The notes beneath the pieces are model-generated. The model searched no databases, was not told the origin of the DNA, and saw nothing but the letters and a program-made list of their open reading frames with translations. From positions 248,001-312,000 of the forward strand of contig JANUWF010000008.1 of assembly GCA_026120185.1 (NCBI GenBank): a stretch of 64,000 bases of DNA, written 5' to 3'. Both the position numbers and the translations under genes were made by a program. Origin of the DNA: Voacanga thouarsii (Eukaryota > Streptophyta > Magnoliopsida > Gentianales > Apocynaceae). The first letter of the stretch is position 1. Each line of letters starts with the position of its first letter. Below, piece by piece: positions 1-11,416 of the stretch.

Positions 1-249
1 ATAGGTTTAAGAACAATGTAAAGCATTTGATCAAGAACTACTTAGTCCAAGTACGTGCAAAAAGTCATGCATAAGCTACAAATGATATAGAACATATGCT
101 CTATGATCTAGTACGAAGACATGCATTAAAAATACATCTTGAAAGCTCACAAAAAAATCAGAAAAAATTTTGAAAATTTTGCTCCAATCCAAAAGTTCAA
201 AGAAGAATTTCAAGAAGAATGAAGCATAGAAGAATTCTCATTCTAACCA

Positions 250-262
250 CTCCCCCACACTT
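250..262 (-). other. Polypurine-tract-like motif of the Athila-type element
   Basis: The minus strand reads AAGTGTGGGGGAG downstream of the extra ORF. A purine run of this form, preceded by GACAATGTCCAG, is a hallmark of Athila internal regions. No LTR start follows within the remaining 249 bp, so this may be an internal purine tract rather than the final one. Confidence 0.5.
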
Positions 263-589
263 AAAACTGGACATTGTCCTCATTAGCCAAATAAATAGAG
301 TAAGGAAATAATGCAAGGACTAAAAATGAAAGGAAAAAGATAAGAAAGAAAATACTTCCATTAAATTAGGCATTCTTCTACACAAAAGTTGAATTCTTGG
401 AGAAAGAGGTATTGTCGAAGTACCTAAAAAGAAAAATACCAAAGAAACACACCAAAGCATAAAAACTAGAAAAGAAAAATAAACAAAAAGGTAAAGAAAA
501 TAGTACAACGAAGAAAAGAAAAAGTACAAGACATAACGAGAAAAGGTCATGAAAATATAAAGGGAAAAAAAACAAAAAGAGAGTGACAA

Positions 590-1814
590 GGAAGGACATG
601 TGTGGAACAATCATCTCAATCCCCCCCCCATCATCATCATCAGGTGCAGAAGTGCCCTCCCCGCCATGCTGTTCCGAAAAACACTGCATCCAATCAGCCC
701 ATTGCTACTCCATAGTAGTCTGTCGCTGGGTAATGTTATCAATGGAGTCTCGCATGTGTAGCAATATCTCCGTCTGGTGGGCTAACTGGCCCAGTACCAC
801 GATCTCGAAGTCAGTCACTGGTTGGGACTGTGAACTACTGGCTCGTGCCTGCGATGGTGGTGGTGGGTGCTCCTCCTCCACAGGTGGTGGCTGAACTTGG
901 CCAAGATATTTGACCTCATAGGGAGTTAGCCATTTCTTCCTCTCCTGGCTATACTTGTACCCACAACTCATCAATGTTTGCTCCGTTACGAGGTCATGCT
1001 CAGTGGTAGTCTCCATCAATTCCCCCTCAATACTAATACCAAAGTCTCTCATAATTTTCATGATGACTAGAGGGAAGACGAAGGCTTTGGTAGAGAGACG
1101 ATGATGAACCACATCCCTAATAGATTATATAATCAGTGGGGCAAGAGGGATAAGCTAAGTAGTCATCATCCTATGCAAGATGTATGTATCAATAAGGCGT
1201 GTCTTATTAAAATCACTGGCTCGGGGGATAACATTAAAACCAAACATGTAGACTAGAGCCTTAAAGTTGGCAGCAAGATCATTATTAGAATAGAAGCTGT
1301 TGGCTTGGAACGCATTATGCTTGTGCAACCCTAGAATAGCTCTAGTCCCTCTGGCATCCCAATTAGGGTCAGAAAGAATCTTTTGATTATTAGTATCTAT
1401 CCCTTGCTAAGAATCATCATCATAGACCTGGAGGAGAGTAGCTAAATGGTTTCAGGTGATGACAATAGGGGTGCCCTTTACTCTTGTCTCAATGTGTGAA
1501 AGGTGTTTATTGCCCTTTTCAACTATGTTGGCATAAAATTTTTTAATGAACACTGGACAATAATCCCCCTTTTGCTATACTATAGGTCCCCACCCTAGCC
1601 TCCTAAACATCATTCCAAGTTTGAGGTCATGGTCCAGGGTAGGTGCAAAGGTACGCTCCACAATAATCTTATTGGAAGCCCTCCTATTATACCACTCCTC
1701 ACATGATGGATCAATGAACTTAGCTAGCCTAAAGAACAGGGGGTCTATAGATGAAAGGGCTAAGGAAGAAGAAGCTCTAGCCCTTTTTGAGGATTGACAC
1801 CGTGCTCTAGACAT
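590..1814 (-). pseudogene. Decayed extra ORF, 'putative plant transposon protein' type
   Basis: From an ATG at 1814 the minus strand reads MSRARCQSSKRARASSS followed by a segment (IDPSCEEWYNRRASNKIIVER) that matches the conserved start of the plant transposon-protein domain often found in Athila elements. The recognisable reading continues to about 590, ending in a Pro/Ser-rich and acidic tail (PPPVEEEHPPPP, DDDDGGG). It is interrupted by several in-frame stops. The molecular role of this domain is not known. Its position downstream of gag, with pol missing between them, is unusual. Confidence 0.65.
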
Positions 1815-2949
1815 ATTGGCAAGTAAGTAAGTAGTGAAGATAGGAGGATAAGGGCAAAGAAGCTCAAAGATTTTAGAAGGGTTGTATCTCCCCTGTTTCA
1901 AACACAATACACAACTCCCACGCAATGCTCAACCAGCTCACAACAATAATTCCCAAACTCCTTTAAAGTATACCTCACACCAAACAACAACCAATGCAAT
2001 CTTCTCCAATCAATCTACCACAACTTACAACACAACCTGCAAGAACAACATAAAAGCGCACCATAAAGCATTAATGTGCTGCACAAACCCAATGTATCTG
2101 GATGTTCATAACATGATCATGTGAATTATGGAATTATCGTTACATTATAGTGATCAAGTGTAAGACAATTCAAAGCCAATGTGTACTAACTACTCAATCA
2201 TCATAATAGCCATAATCATACCCTTAAGCCAATACATAAACTCCCTAATGATCATGTGAATGAATTAAGTACTCAAGAAACATTAACTCATAATATATCC
2301 AATGTCATGAAGCTCAAGAGTTAATTCACAATGCAAGAGAACATGAAATATCCCAAATTTTGGCCAAAATTATACCCAAAATTAGAAAAATTTATTAACA
2401 ACATTTTAACCGTGGGAATTCAAGAAAAATCATACCTTTATGCTCTCCTATGCATGGGCAAGCAAAAGATGCATTCTTTTTTCAAAAATCCAAGCTCTTT
2501 GCATATGGATTAAAGTTTGGGTTTTTGTGAAAAATGGAAGGTTTAGAGAATTTTGATCCGTAAAATCAACAAAAGAAGGATAGATTGATGTTCTAAAAGT
2601 GTTTGGAAGGTGAAAAATCAAATCTTAAGGGGTTGGGAAGGTGAAGCCGGCGCGGGTTAGAGAGGATTTGAGAGGGAGCTAGAGAGTTTGAAAGAAAAAG
2701 TGGTCAAAATGGCCTATTTGAAGTGTTCTCCCCAACAGGAGCCAGCGTTGGTTCTAGGCCCAACCGGCGCCGATTGCATTCTGTCCGGGCTCCAAATTTT
2801 TTTTTTTAAATCAAAAACGAAATACAAGTGATGAATATGCAGCAATGATGAATAATGCAATTTAATTTATGAAGAAATAAATAAAAATGAAACAAAACAA
2901 TGAAAATAAAAATTGTTCTGAATCACAAAAACTGAAAGCAAAAATGACT
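1815..2949 (-). other. Non-coding internal spacer of the Athila-type element
   Basis: This stretch is AT-rich with two short GC-rich islands (about 2645 and 2745-2785) that resemble the GC motifs of the LTR repeat. I see no pol motifs. In an autonomous Athila element the pol genes would lie here, so the spacer probably marks an old internal deletion or replacement. Confidence 0.5.
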
Positions 2950-4239
2950 TCAATATTTTCCACGGCCTTGATCCCGTGGATTTTCTTCAGTGTTTTCTGG
3001 CAATGTCCCCGCTTGATGATCCCCAAGTAGTTTAGCAAGTTGGCCAATTTGGCTCTCCAAGTTGTGCATGGAAGCCTCTAAGTTCCTTGTTGTTGCATCA
3101 ATCCCTTGGAACTTAGTCTTTATTATACTTACCAATTGACCAATCAATTCCTCCAATGGTGGCTTGGAAGGTGCTGAATTGTTGTTCAAAGGGGGTTGGT
3201 TCCTTTGATTACCCCCAAAGTTAAAAGAACCCTGCAAAGGCTACCTATTCCGTGGTTTCTTTGAGTGAACCCATATTTTGGTACTCATGGTTTGAGTGCC
3301 CTTCTCCACAAAAATTGCAACTTCCATTTACCACTTGGCCTTGAGGCATCACCATTTGTTCCATCTTTTGAGTCAACACTTCCACCTTAGCCTCCCAAGC
3401 TGCCACAACATCCACTTTGTGCACTCCTTGCACACGAATCTTAGACCTTGCACTTTCCCATAATAGTTATTAGGAGCTAAGTTCTCAATAAGATCGAATA
3501 CCTATTTCGAGGTCTTATGATTGATGGAACCCCCTGCAAAAGAGTCTACCACTTGTTGTGTTGCGAACGTAAGGCCATTCAGAAAGATGAGCATCTGCAT
3601 TCGTAACTCAAATCTATGGTGGGGACACTTTCTCAGCATCTCCTTGAACATCTCCCAACTTTCATACAAAGGTTCTGAATCTAATTTTTGGAAGGTAAAT
3701 ATCTTGTTTCTAAGTTTGGATGTCCTAGCTGGAGGAAAATATTTGGCAAGAAATTTTTTAGCTAGGGCATTCCACGTGGTGATGGAACCTCTGGGTAAAG
3801 ACTTTAACTAAGATTTGGCTCTATCTCTCAAAGAAAAAGGAAAAAGTCTTAGCTTTATGGCATCTTCAAAAACACCATTCATCTTAAAAGTATCACAAAT
3901 TTCAAGAAAACTGGCTAAGTGGGCATTACGATCTTCTTCAGGTAGCCCATCAAATTAGACCATTTTTTGGACCATTTGGATGATATTAGGCTTTATTTCG
4001 AAATTATTCGCATCCACCCTAGGTCTAGTGATACTCGAGCCCGTGCTCGAGATTGCAGGTTTCACAAAGTCATCCATAGCCCTCCTGTTGTTTTCACCAT
4101 TGTTGTTTTGAGCACCATCCATGTCTGTGAGTAAGTTCCGTTTGATTTTTCGGTGAATTTTTGACAATGTCCTTTCAATTTCAGGATCAAAATCTACTAT
4201 CTTACCTTTAGATTTCGAGTCATGTACCAAGGTCAACAC
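2950..4239 (-). pseudogene. Athila gag, decayed
   Basis: The minus strand encodes a recognisable retrotransposon gag in pieces. The N-terminal part (4239-3955) carries the FDPEIER motif and the NNFEIKP/IIQMVQ segment typical of Athila gag. The central capsid-like domain (about 3954-3450) includes LRLFPFSLRDRAKS and KFLAKYFPP. The C-terminal part (about 3433-2950) has a zinc-knuckle remnant and an IGQLAK motif. The gene is broken by an in-frame TAG at 3810-3808 where the family has Trp, and by frame changes. The zinc knuckle reads CNFCGEGHSNHEY, with Tyr where the final Cys should be. G-to-A type changes explain both. It is not functional. Confidence 0.8.
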
Positions 4240-4480
4240 CTAGAAAAGACAAAACGAAAGTTAGATAATGGAATTCACAATTCAAACAAAATTACAAGAA
4301 CATGTTAGTCAAAGTAAACATCAGTCATAGTTATATTACAAGATATAAAAGATACAACAGATACAAAAGATACAAAAGATGGCACCTTTTTGCGAAAAAA
4401 AAAAAACAATTGTACATACTCTACATATTTACATATTTACATGGATAAATCAACAAAATCAAAACTTTCATGATATTGTT

Positions 4481-4497
4481 CCCTGGCAACGGCACCA
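4481..4497 (-). other. Primer-binding site (tRNA-Asp type)
   Basis: The minus strand reads TGGTGCCGTTGCCAGGG just inside the LTR. It differs by two transitions from TGGCGCCGTTGCCGGGG, the complement of the tRNA-Asp 3' end used by Athila elements. This fixes the element's orientation and the inner LTR border. Confidence 0.8.
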
Positions 4498-5491
4498 AAA
4501 ACTTGTTGTGTTTAAATTTAGGTATAAAAATCATATAACAATAAGCACATTCCCAATCAAGTTTAAATTAAAACGTTAACCCTAAATTACACATATGAGC
4601 AAGCGTACTCATCATTAAACATAGTATAGGGGTTCAAACAAGTGTCAATCCTCAAGGAACAAGTATGCATTAATCACTTTTCTTTCATTGTTTAACCGAT
4701 TCAATAAAGTGAAAAAGAATAAAAAGAAAAATAAAATAAAATAACATAATATATATATGTCAAGGATGGAGAATTATGTATCTCAAACCATTATTTTGAC
4801 AAACATGACCTTAAAGTACCTAATCATCATCATAACTAATCATTCTCATGGCATCATGAAGGATTAAGATAGATTCAATTCTTTGGTCAATCCATGAAAT
4901 CACTATCTTCTAAATAAATTAGCATTACTTAGTCTCGCCTCAACTAATTTACCTAAAAGATGCATTAAACACAATCCTTGATTAAATTTCCTTGGTCTCG
5001 GCAAACTTAAAATATGAAGCTAACCAATAAATCCTTGGTCTCGGCAGACATCAACTAACCTTTAATTACCCAGTTCTTAGCAATTAACCCTTTTGGTCTC
5101 AGCAAGTTAATAGAAAACAAATATGAAATCAATAAATTAAAACCACTATCAACCCCTTGGGTCTCAACAAGTTAATGGAAATAAACAACCCATTTATCTC
5201 ATAATCAGCCCGAGTAATTAAATACCAAGAATAACAATCAATTAATCAAAAGATCAAAGTAACTCTAAAAATCATGAATACCGAAACAATGTCAAATTAC
5301 AATAAAACAATTAATACATTATTGTTCAAGAAAAAGAAAACAAAAGTAAAAGAAATCACTCATAGACAAGCCTCCTTCTTCATCCTTTGTAGACCCCCTT
5401 GTACAATCCTCCTTGAATTGAAGAATTCCTCCTTGATTTGAGTGATTTTCTGTTATGATCTATGAATTCTCTCTCTTTTTCTTGTGTTTTT

Positions 5492-5503
5492 CCTTTATTT
5501 ATA
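5492..5503 (-). promoter_or_regulatory. TATA box in the Athila LTR
   Basis: The minus strand reads TATAAATAAAGG in the middle of the LTR, followed by an A/G-rich stretch typical of an LTR transcription start region. Transcription would start about 30 bp downstream, near 5460, giving an R/U5 part of roughly 950 bp. This is a sequence match only; activity is unknown. Confidence 0.6.
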
Positions 5504-5624
5504 GGCTTTAAAAGTACCTAATTTCGTTCCTCTAAGGTTTTTGGCCAACTAGAAGTAGAAAAATACTAAAACTCTGCAAATTACCAAAAATCGCGGGCGA
5601 AAATCGAGGCACCGCCTCAATATT

Positions 5625-5870
5625 AGGGCATAGCCGGCGCCGTCTCCGGCCTCCTTGCCGGCACCGGTTGTGGTCTATCTCTCCAATCATTCGTCAATTT
5701 TTCTTGATTTTCCTTCCAATCCTTCCAGAGTGCAGCCGGTGCCGCCTCTGGCCTTCTAGCCGACGTCGGTTTGGTTTTGTTTCACTAGTTTTTGTCACCT
5801 CAAAGTGCATGTCAACAGCATGTGGCCAACGCCGGTTCCCCATCCTGGCCGGCACCACCTCTACTCTGTT
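5625..5870. repeat. Degenerate GC-rich tandem repeat in the Athila LTR
   Basis: Three related GC-rich blocks begin near 5633, 5733 and 5823, each built around GCCGG(C/T)(G/A)CCG-type motifs, in an otherwise AT-rich LTR. The period is about 90-100 bp and copies differ mainly by transitions. Similar motifs recur in the internal region at about 2645-2780. Confidence 0.55.
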
Positions 5871-6038
5871 TAGTGACGTTTTTGTCTTATTTTACCCCTA
5901 AAATCTGAAATAATGCACAAAATAGCTTTCCAAGGGTAAAATCTCAAATATGAAGGAATATGACCAGTTATTGAACAAAATGTATCACAAAATAGCCTTA
6001 AATAACTAGAAAATATATGACTAATTTATGCCCTATCA

Positions 6039-7488
6039 CTTCTATACGAGTGATCTCGTGGGATAAATTGCCGATGAACATCAAAGAAACATGTTTTTCT
6101 TCTATGCCGAAGTTGAAATGCCTTACTCTTTTCCATACAAATTGGGCACGCCACGTGCCCAGAAGTTGTCCACCCGGATCACATCCCATATGCAGGAAAG
6201 TCTCCTATTGTCCACAAAAGCGTATCTTGCATATTAAAATTACGCTTCCTAGAAATATCATACGTCTGAATACCCACACGCCAAAGTGATTTAAGCTCCT
6301 CAATAAGTGGTTGGAGATACACATCAATCATCTTCCGAGGATCTCTTGGTCCCAGGATTACCGCTGCTAGAAACATGTAAGGTGTCTTCATGCACATCGA
6401 AGGTGGCAAATTATAAGGGGTGATAATGACAAGCCAACAAGAATATGACTTGCCAAACATACCAAAGGTGCAAACCCGTCTGCATATAATGCCAATCTTA
6501 CATTGCGTGGCTCATGTGCGAAGTCTGGATTTTTTATGTCAAAATCCTTCCATCCTTTGCCATCTAACGCGTGATTCATTTCATCGCCCTGTTGCATATG
6601 GTCTTTGTGCCATGTCATATGCTCGGCTATTTCTTTTGACACATAAAGCCTCTAAAGCCTCGGAGTAATGGGTAGGTAATGCATCTTTTGATATGGAATG
6701 GGTTTGGATTTTTCCAAAATTCTTATCTTGTATCAGGGAGGATGATTGCAGAATTTGCAATTCATTAATTCCTCATCAGCTTTCCAAAAGAGCATACATC
6801 CATTAACACATACATGAATCTTCTCAACTGGCAACCCAAGAGCTTTCACAAACTTCTTAGTCTTGTAAAAATCGTCTGACACTTTGTTCCCATCATCTAG
6901 CAAAATTTCATTAATAAGACCGGCCCAATTATCGAAATGAATATCCGGCATATTCTGCTCTGACTTCAAATGCAACATCTGTGACACAACTGACAACTTT
7001 GAATGTCGTGTACAACCCTGAAACAGTGGCTTGTCTGCCTCATGCAATAGATTATAGAATAATTGTTGTGCATTGGGATTCGGTGCCTCCTCCTCGATGT
7101 TAGATGGACCCGCGGCCCAATTATCATTGAAGGAATGACCCGCAGCATCATATACCATTTCTTAACACCTATTTATGGTTTCATAATGGTCTGACAATAC
7201 ATTGGGCAGTTCCTCTGCATGGATTTGATACTCATCTCCATGGGATGTCCAGATAAAATAATTCGGCATAAAACCTTTGTCTAGAAGGTGAACATGACAG
7301 TTTTCACGGCTTCAGAATTTCAGAAGCTTGCACCGAGAACAAGGACACCTTGTCATTGCACTATGAATGAATTGTGGTTGCACACATGCAGCCCGAATGA
7401 ACTCGTGGAGTCCTTGTGTAAACTCCTTTGTTATGCCTCTATGACTCGGGAGGAGTCGATTATACATCCAACTTCTATCTCTATTCAT
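6039..7488 (-). pseudogene. CACTA (En/Spm) TNP2-type transposase, truncated and decayed
   Basis: From an ATG at 7488 the minus strand encodes the transposase-associated zinc-binding region (MNRDRSWMYNR, then a RCPCSRCK cluster and a TSHGDEY segment). It continues into the TNP2 core, with motifs such as CNGCMLFWK, EPRNVRLAL, ADGF, PYNLPPSMCMK and TIGDFPAYGM. After a frame change it remains TNP2-like (CPICMEKSKAF, FFD, HRQFIPRDH) right up to the Athila LTR at 6038. Stops near 7325 and 7160 and at least two frameshifts make it non-functional. The rest of the gene should lie beyond the Athila element, left of the window. Confidence 0.85.
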
Positions 7489-9310
7489 TTTAACTGACTA
7501 TATGCCACCATTCAATTATGATTTATAAATTCCGTAGCCATAAGTTTAGTAGTTTAATAGGAAACTATTAAACAGTTTTCAAACATAACAATAATTTTAA
7601 GATACTTAGAAATATTGATACAAATTTCCAAAATATTCATGCATAAACATACAAAGAAACAATGAAAATCAAACACATTAAACAATTATCAGAATGAAAA
7701 ACCATAAAAAATATCACAATGATTAGATCCTGATTTCCCGGAATAAAAAACATGAAGACAAATGCACACTTATGATAGTTATTGATCTTAAACTGATATG
7801 AATCTTAGCTATCTTCCAGCCTTTTTTGCATGAACCACAACAGCATTAGCCATAGTTGAGATAATTAGGTAAATTAGATGTATTTCTAGGAAAAACTTTA
7901 AATAGAAAATATCAATGAACTCATAACTATATTACGTAAAATAAAATGAAGGTGAAATTATTACAAAATGAAATTATAATTGAACTGGTTATAACTTGGA
8001 AATGTTTTTGAAGATATGATTACAACTAAGTTGTTAAATTTTGTTTTTTATTAAACAATAAAAATGTTTTTTCTTTATATTAAGAACTAATTCTCAAACA
8101 TCTTAAGCTACAATTTTGCACTCAACCATTGATTATTAGCTCAATGTTAAGCAGTTGATCACGGTTTGATTGTCATTTTCAAAAGGAAAATGAGTTAACT
8201 CTCTCTAGAATATACATTTGTCATTTCACTCTTACGAACTTTAAAAAAAGTAAAATATATATATATATATTATAACAATAAGTATTTAACAACATGATAC
8301 ATATTCCAGTCCCTGTCTCGACCAAGAGCATTCTCTCCATTTCCAACTAACTAGATATATATTCACCACAGAACTACTTTCTCTTACTCCAGGAATGTAG
8401 AGAGTGAATCCAAAGAGACTGTGAATCACTTTAACAATCACCTCCAATCACACACTAATTAGTTCATGACTATCATAAGTATCTCAAATGACTGTAGTCA
8501 AAGAAGAACACAATTAGCTCAGATCGTAGTAACAAAGTGCACATTGAATCACACCCAAATGCACCCTCTGAAAAACAGGCAAACAACTCACATTCCACAC
8601 TGAATCACACCCAAATGCATCTCCGAAAAAAACAATCAAACAATAAAGTGCTTCTTTCTGCCACACAATTGAATACACATCTCACAGACCCAAATGCAGA
8701 GTTAAAGAAATGAAGAAAAAAAATTCAATGAAATGTATTACAATGCTCCCATTTAGTCAAATATCCATCTACCCACATATTCTACTTAATCTCCATCTAT
8801 CATGTAAAATGCACACTTCGAACACACATTACACACACTGCTCACAGACCAAAATAGTACATTTTACATAAAGTAGCACCCATTATCGGCAAACAGGATG
8901 ATTCAAATCAGAAAAGTAGAATTTTAGAGTGTATATTTTACCAACAGACAGTACATTTTGCGGGCAAATAGAATTTTAGAGTCTACATTTTATCGACAGA
9001 TAGTATATTTTACATAAAGTGACATATATTACACACTGCACCCAAATGCCAATTCAAAGCAGAAAAGAAGAAACCTTTGAGCGTAATGGCAGTATCGGCA
9101 GACGAGATGATGAGCTACCTCTGCAGCGACGAATGGCTGACGGGGATGGAGATAGTGACGAAGTAAACAAATGGAAATAGGTGTGGCAAAATGGCGAAGA
9201 AGAAAAGCTGGCGGCGAATCGGTTGGCAGGGACAGGGACGGCGACAGCGACAGAGGAAACAAAGGGAAATGGGTGTGGCAGAATGGCGAAGAAGAAAAGC
9301 TATGGAATTG
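7489..9310 (-). other. Upstream non-coding region of the CACTA transposase
   Basis: AT-rich sequence with no convincing gene. It holds small direct repeats: a CACACCCAAATGCA-type motif at about 8545 and 8607, a roughly 63-bp repeat of a GAATTTTAGAGT motif near 8921-9000, and a duplication of about 100 bp around 9165-9300 containing GGCGAAGAAGAAAAGCT twice. The GC-richer part (9060-9310) could be an untranslated first exon of the transposase gene; this is inferred from position only. Confidence 0.4.
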
Positions 9311-9670
9311 AACAAATGAAATGGGTTGTGGGAATTTTATTTGTCAGATAAAAGGGAACAATCCGTGGCTATTTTGTAGCTATATAGCCACGGATCACCA
9401 ACGACATAATTCAAAAATTTTCCAAAAATATGTCGTGGCTAATTCACAGCTAATTTGCTACGAAACAGCCACGGCTATATTTACAAAAATATTTTAATTT
9501 GTCAAAAAAATTTCGTAGCTGATTCGTATCAAATCATATGCAAATCAACCATTATTAGTTTTAATAAACATAGAGATTTTTTTTTTTAATATATGTCGTT
9601 GTCAATCTATTGCTAATTGTTAATTTTTGAAATTTTTCTATGGCTGAATCGCAGCTGATCTCACATGGAT
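9311..9670. repeat. CACTA-like subterminal repeats (left cluster)
   Basis: Short motifs of the type GCCACGGCTA, GTCGTGGCTAA and TAGCCACGGAT recur in both orientations, as in the subterminal regions where CACTA transposases bind. No CACTACAAG terminus follows. The sequence instead runs into a (TG)n microsatellite at 9683. Whether this belongs to the same element as the terminus at 24195 is unproven. Confidence 0.55.
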
Positions 9671-9680
9671 CAAACACGAA

Positions 9681-9682
<2 letters not shown>

Positions 9683-9721
<39 letters not shown>

Positions 9722-9910
9722 CACAATTGATGTATACATATTTATATAATTACTAATGTATAGATACATATATGCATAGATAATCATAACCATTGATATA
9801 TACATATATGTGTGTGTATGTATGTATATATATGTACACACACACACACATATATGTATATACATATATATATATATATGTATGTATATATATGTATATA
9901 CATATACATA
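9683..9910. repeat. (TG)n/(TA)n microsatellite flank, left of the pararetrovirus
   Basis: A (TG)n run at about 9683-9718 is followed by about 85 bp of non-repetitive AT-rich sequence (9719-9803) and then by mixed TG/TA/CA repeats to about 9910. The non-repetitive part recurs in the same orientation at 22448-22541 on the far side of the viral block. Confidence 0.85.
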
Positions 9911-9924
9911 TTTTCTTGGCAGGT

Positions 9925-10522
9925 AACAAAATCTTGAGTCATTAAGGACAAGTAATACTTTACCTCATTTACTTTTCATAGTAAGTCCTCTGAGGTGAAT
10001 AATTATTAATCCCAAATGAATATAATTATGTCCTCAAGAGTTGAGAAGTAAGATGCATCTTCTGTCATCAAGGTCATTCTGACTTCCTGTCCTTTTGGAA
10101 CATGTTGAGGCTCTTCTCTTTGAAGTCTGAATAAAGAAGTGGATTTGCTGAACCTGTTAACACCTTGGTTGTATAGATCGAAGTTGTTGTTCAGAGAATG
10201 TATTCATGTCTTGATTGACATCAATCATATTTTCCAGAGTGCTAGTAGAAGGTTCTGAACTTGATCCAGAACCTCTTCTGAGTAATCTTCCAAGGAAATT
10301 ATCCACAGATATAGTTTCTGTTCTCTGGGTTCCAGCCAGAGTTCTTGAAGTACCTGTAAAAGATCTATTCATCTTTATAGGTCAGAAATTTAGTTTGGTT
10401 AGGTTTGTGCTGGATACTTCAAAAATCTTTGTATATCCTGTAAAAGTCTTATGACCTTTGTATTGAGTGGTATAATCTACCGCCTTATCATAGTAAGAGT
10501 TTTCAAAATTGGCTTTATTCAT
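9925..10522 (-). pseudogene. Pararetroviral movement-protein N-terminal fragment (left copy)
   Basis: This minus-strand segment matches the plus-strand movement-protein region at about 17988-18750 over most of its length, including the open stretch 10372-10157. Compared with the right copy it lacks about 190 bp between the two 5' blocks, keeps a more complete upstream start (possible ATG at 10522), and is broken by frame changes after about 10157. It ends abruptly near 9925 in the microsatellite flank, so it represents terminal redundancy of the integrated viral DNA. Confidence 0.75.
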
Positions 10523-11100
10523 AGCGAATTTTGTAAAGCAAATCATGAACTATTTGGATTTCTTTATCCAGTTTAGTTTCATGTAAAATTATCTGAGTCT
10601 TAATTTCTTCCAAAAGAAGTTTTGTTTGGAACTCAATTTCTTTTGGTTTTTCAGAAAAATTTCTTAAGTCTGATCTTTTTACAAGATCTGCAAGTTTGAG
10701 TTTATCAAAAGTATTTAAAGAGTTTTTGAGAAATTTCGGAAATCATTTGGTTTTTGGAAACCATAGATTTGTGAATATACTCAATAATTCTAAGAAATTT
10801 TTCTTGGTGTTCTTGTAAAGATCGCCCAAAAGAAAGAAGTAAATCAGTTATTGAATTTAACTGAAAGTTTTCACCATGGAATGAATGTTTGAAAGTATTA
10901 GGGTTAAAGAAACAACTAATTTTTTCTTTTTCAAGCAAAAGAATAGTTTTTTTCTGAAAAACCCAAGGCTAAGTCTAAATAATCAAATTTATGTGAATTC
11001 ATAACATAAACAAATTAGAAATAAATCATAACAGACATGTATAAAACACCTGCAGTGATTTAAGTTTGTTTTAAAGTAAATGGTAAGCAAGAGTCCAAGA
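10523..11100 (-). pseudogene. Possible 5' part of pararetroviral ORF1
   Basis: This lies between the primer-site-like motif and the movement protein on the minus strand. An open stretch of 77 codons (10938-10705) has a Lys/Glu/Gln-rich, probably helical composition, but I recognise no domain. Position suggests the start of the viral polyprotein or leader ORFs. Stop codons separate it from the movement-protein part. Confidence 0.35.
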
Positions 11101-11106
11101 ATGAAC

Positions 11107-11122
11107 CATGTTCTGATACTAG
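11107..11122 (-). other. Degenerate primer-binding site (initiator Met tRNA type)
   Basis: The minus strand reads CTAGTATCAGAACATG, close to the TGGTATCAGAGC primer site used by plant pararetroviruses, with a few mismatches. It lies between the viral promoter and ORF1, as expected. Decay or a different natural variant could explain the mismatches. Confidence 0.45.
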
Positions 11123-11416
11123 GTTTTAGTGAGGCACAAATCTCTTACACCATGTTAGATACGGGGCTTTGTTGCTGACCGCCGGTTCCACAAAGGTAAC
11201 CTAAGCACACAGGCTCAACTGGCTTGGCGATCTGTTTCCAGCCTATATACCCATATGGATGGGAGATATATATATTGACTGATATAAGTAGGGAAGTAAA
11301 GCAGATCAATATACATTCATAAGAAAACATTCATCTACAAAACGGTGGCTCTAGAAATAAGCTTGGAAGCCTACCCCAGAGTTGTTTAGTCTTCCTACAA
11401 ATATCAATCATGCAGA

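Larger units (their letters stand above)
1..6038 (-). mobile_element. Partial non-autonomous Athila-type Ty3/gypsy element
   Basis: Reading the minus strand from right to left, the order is 5' LTR (6038-4504), primer-binding site, gag (4239-2950), a non-coding spacer, and an extra ORF of the 'putative plant transposon protein' type (1814 to about 590). No protease, reverse transcriptase, RNase H or integrase is visible between gag and the extra ORF, so the element appears internally deleted and would depend on a partner. The tRNA-Asp-type primer site, the gag sequence and the extra ORF together point to the Athila lineage. The 3' LTR is not in the window. The element sits inside a CACTA transposase gene. 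The Athila assignment is an inference from family knowledge. Confidence 0.8.
4504..6038 (-). repeat. 5' LTR of the Athila-type element
   Basis: On the minus strand the LTR starts TGATAGGGCA at 6038 and ends ACAACA at 4504, a 1535-bp TG...CA unit. Its outer edge abuts interrupted transposase coding sequence and its inner edge lies 6 bp from the primer-binding site. It contains a TATA box and a degenerate GC-rich tandem repeat. The partner LTR and the second copy of the 5-bp target duplication (expected CTTCT, 6039-6043) lie outside the window. Confidence 0.85.

Noticed and set aside
320..689. Minus-strand open frames rich in Phe/Leu/Tyr
   Set aside because: They read an A/G-rich low-complexity stretch of the Athila element in reverse; composition alone explains the hydrophobic sequence.
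9638..9865. Open frame of alternating Thr-His/Cys-Val repeats
   Set aside because: It is a direct translation of the TG/TA microsatellite. The similar frame at 22181-22366 is rejected for the same reason.
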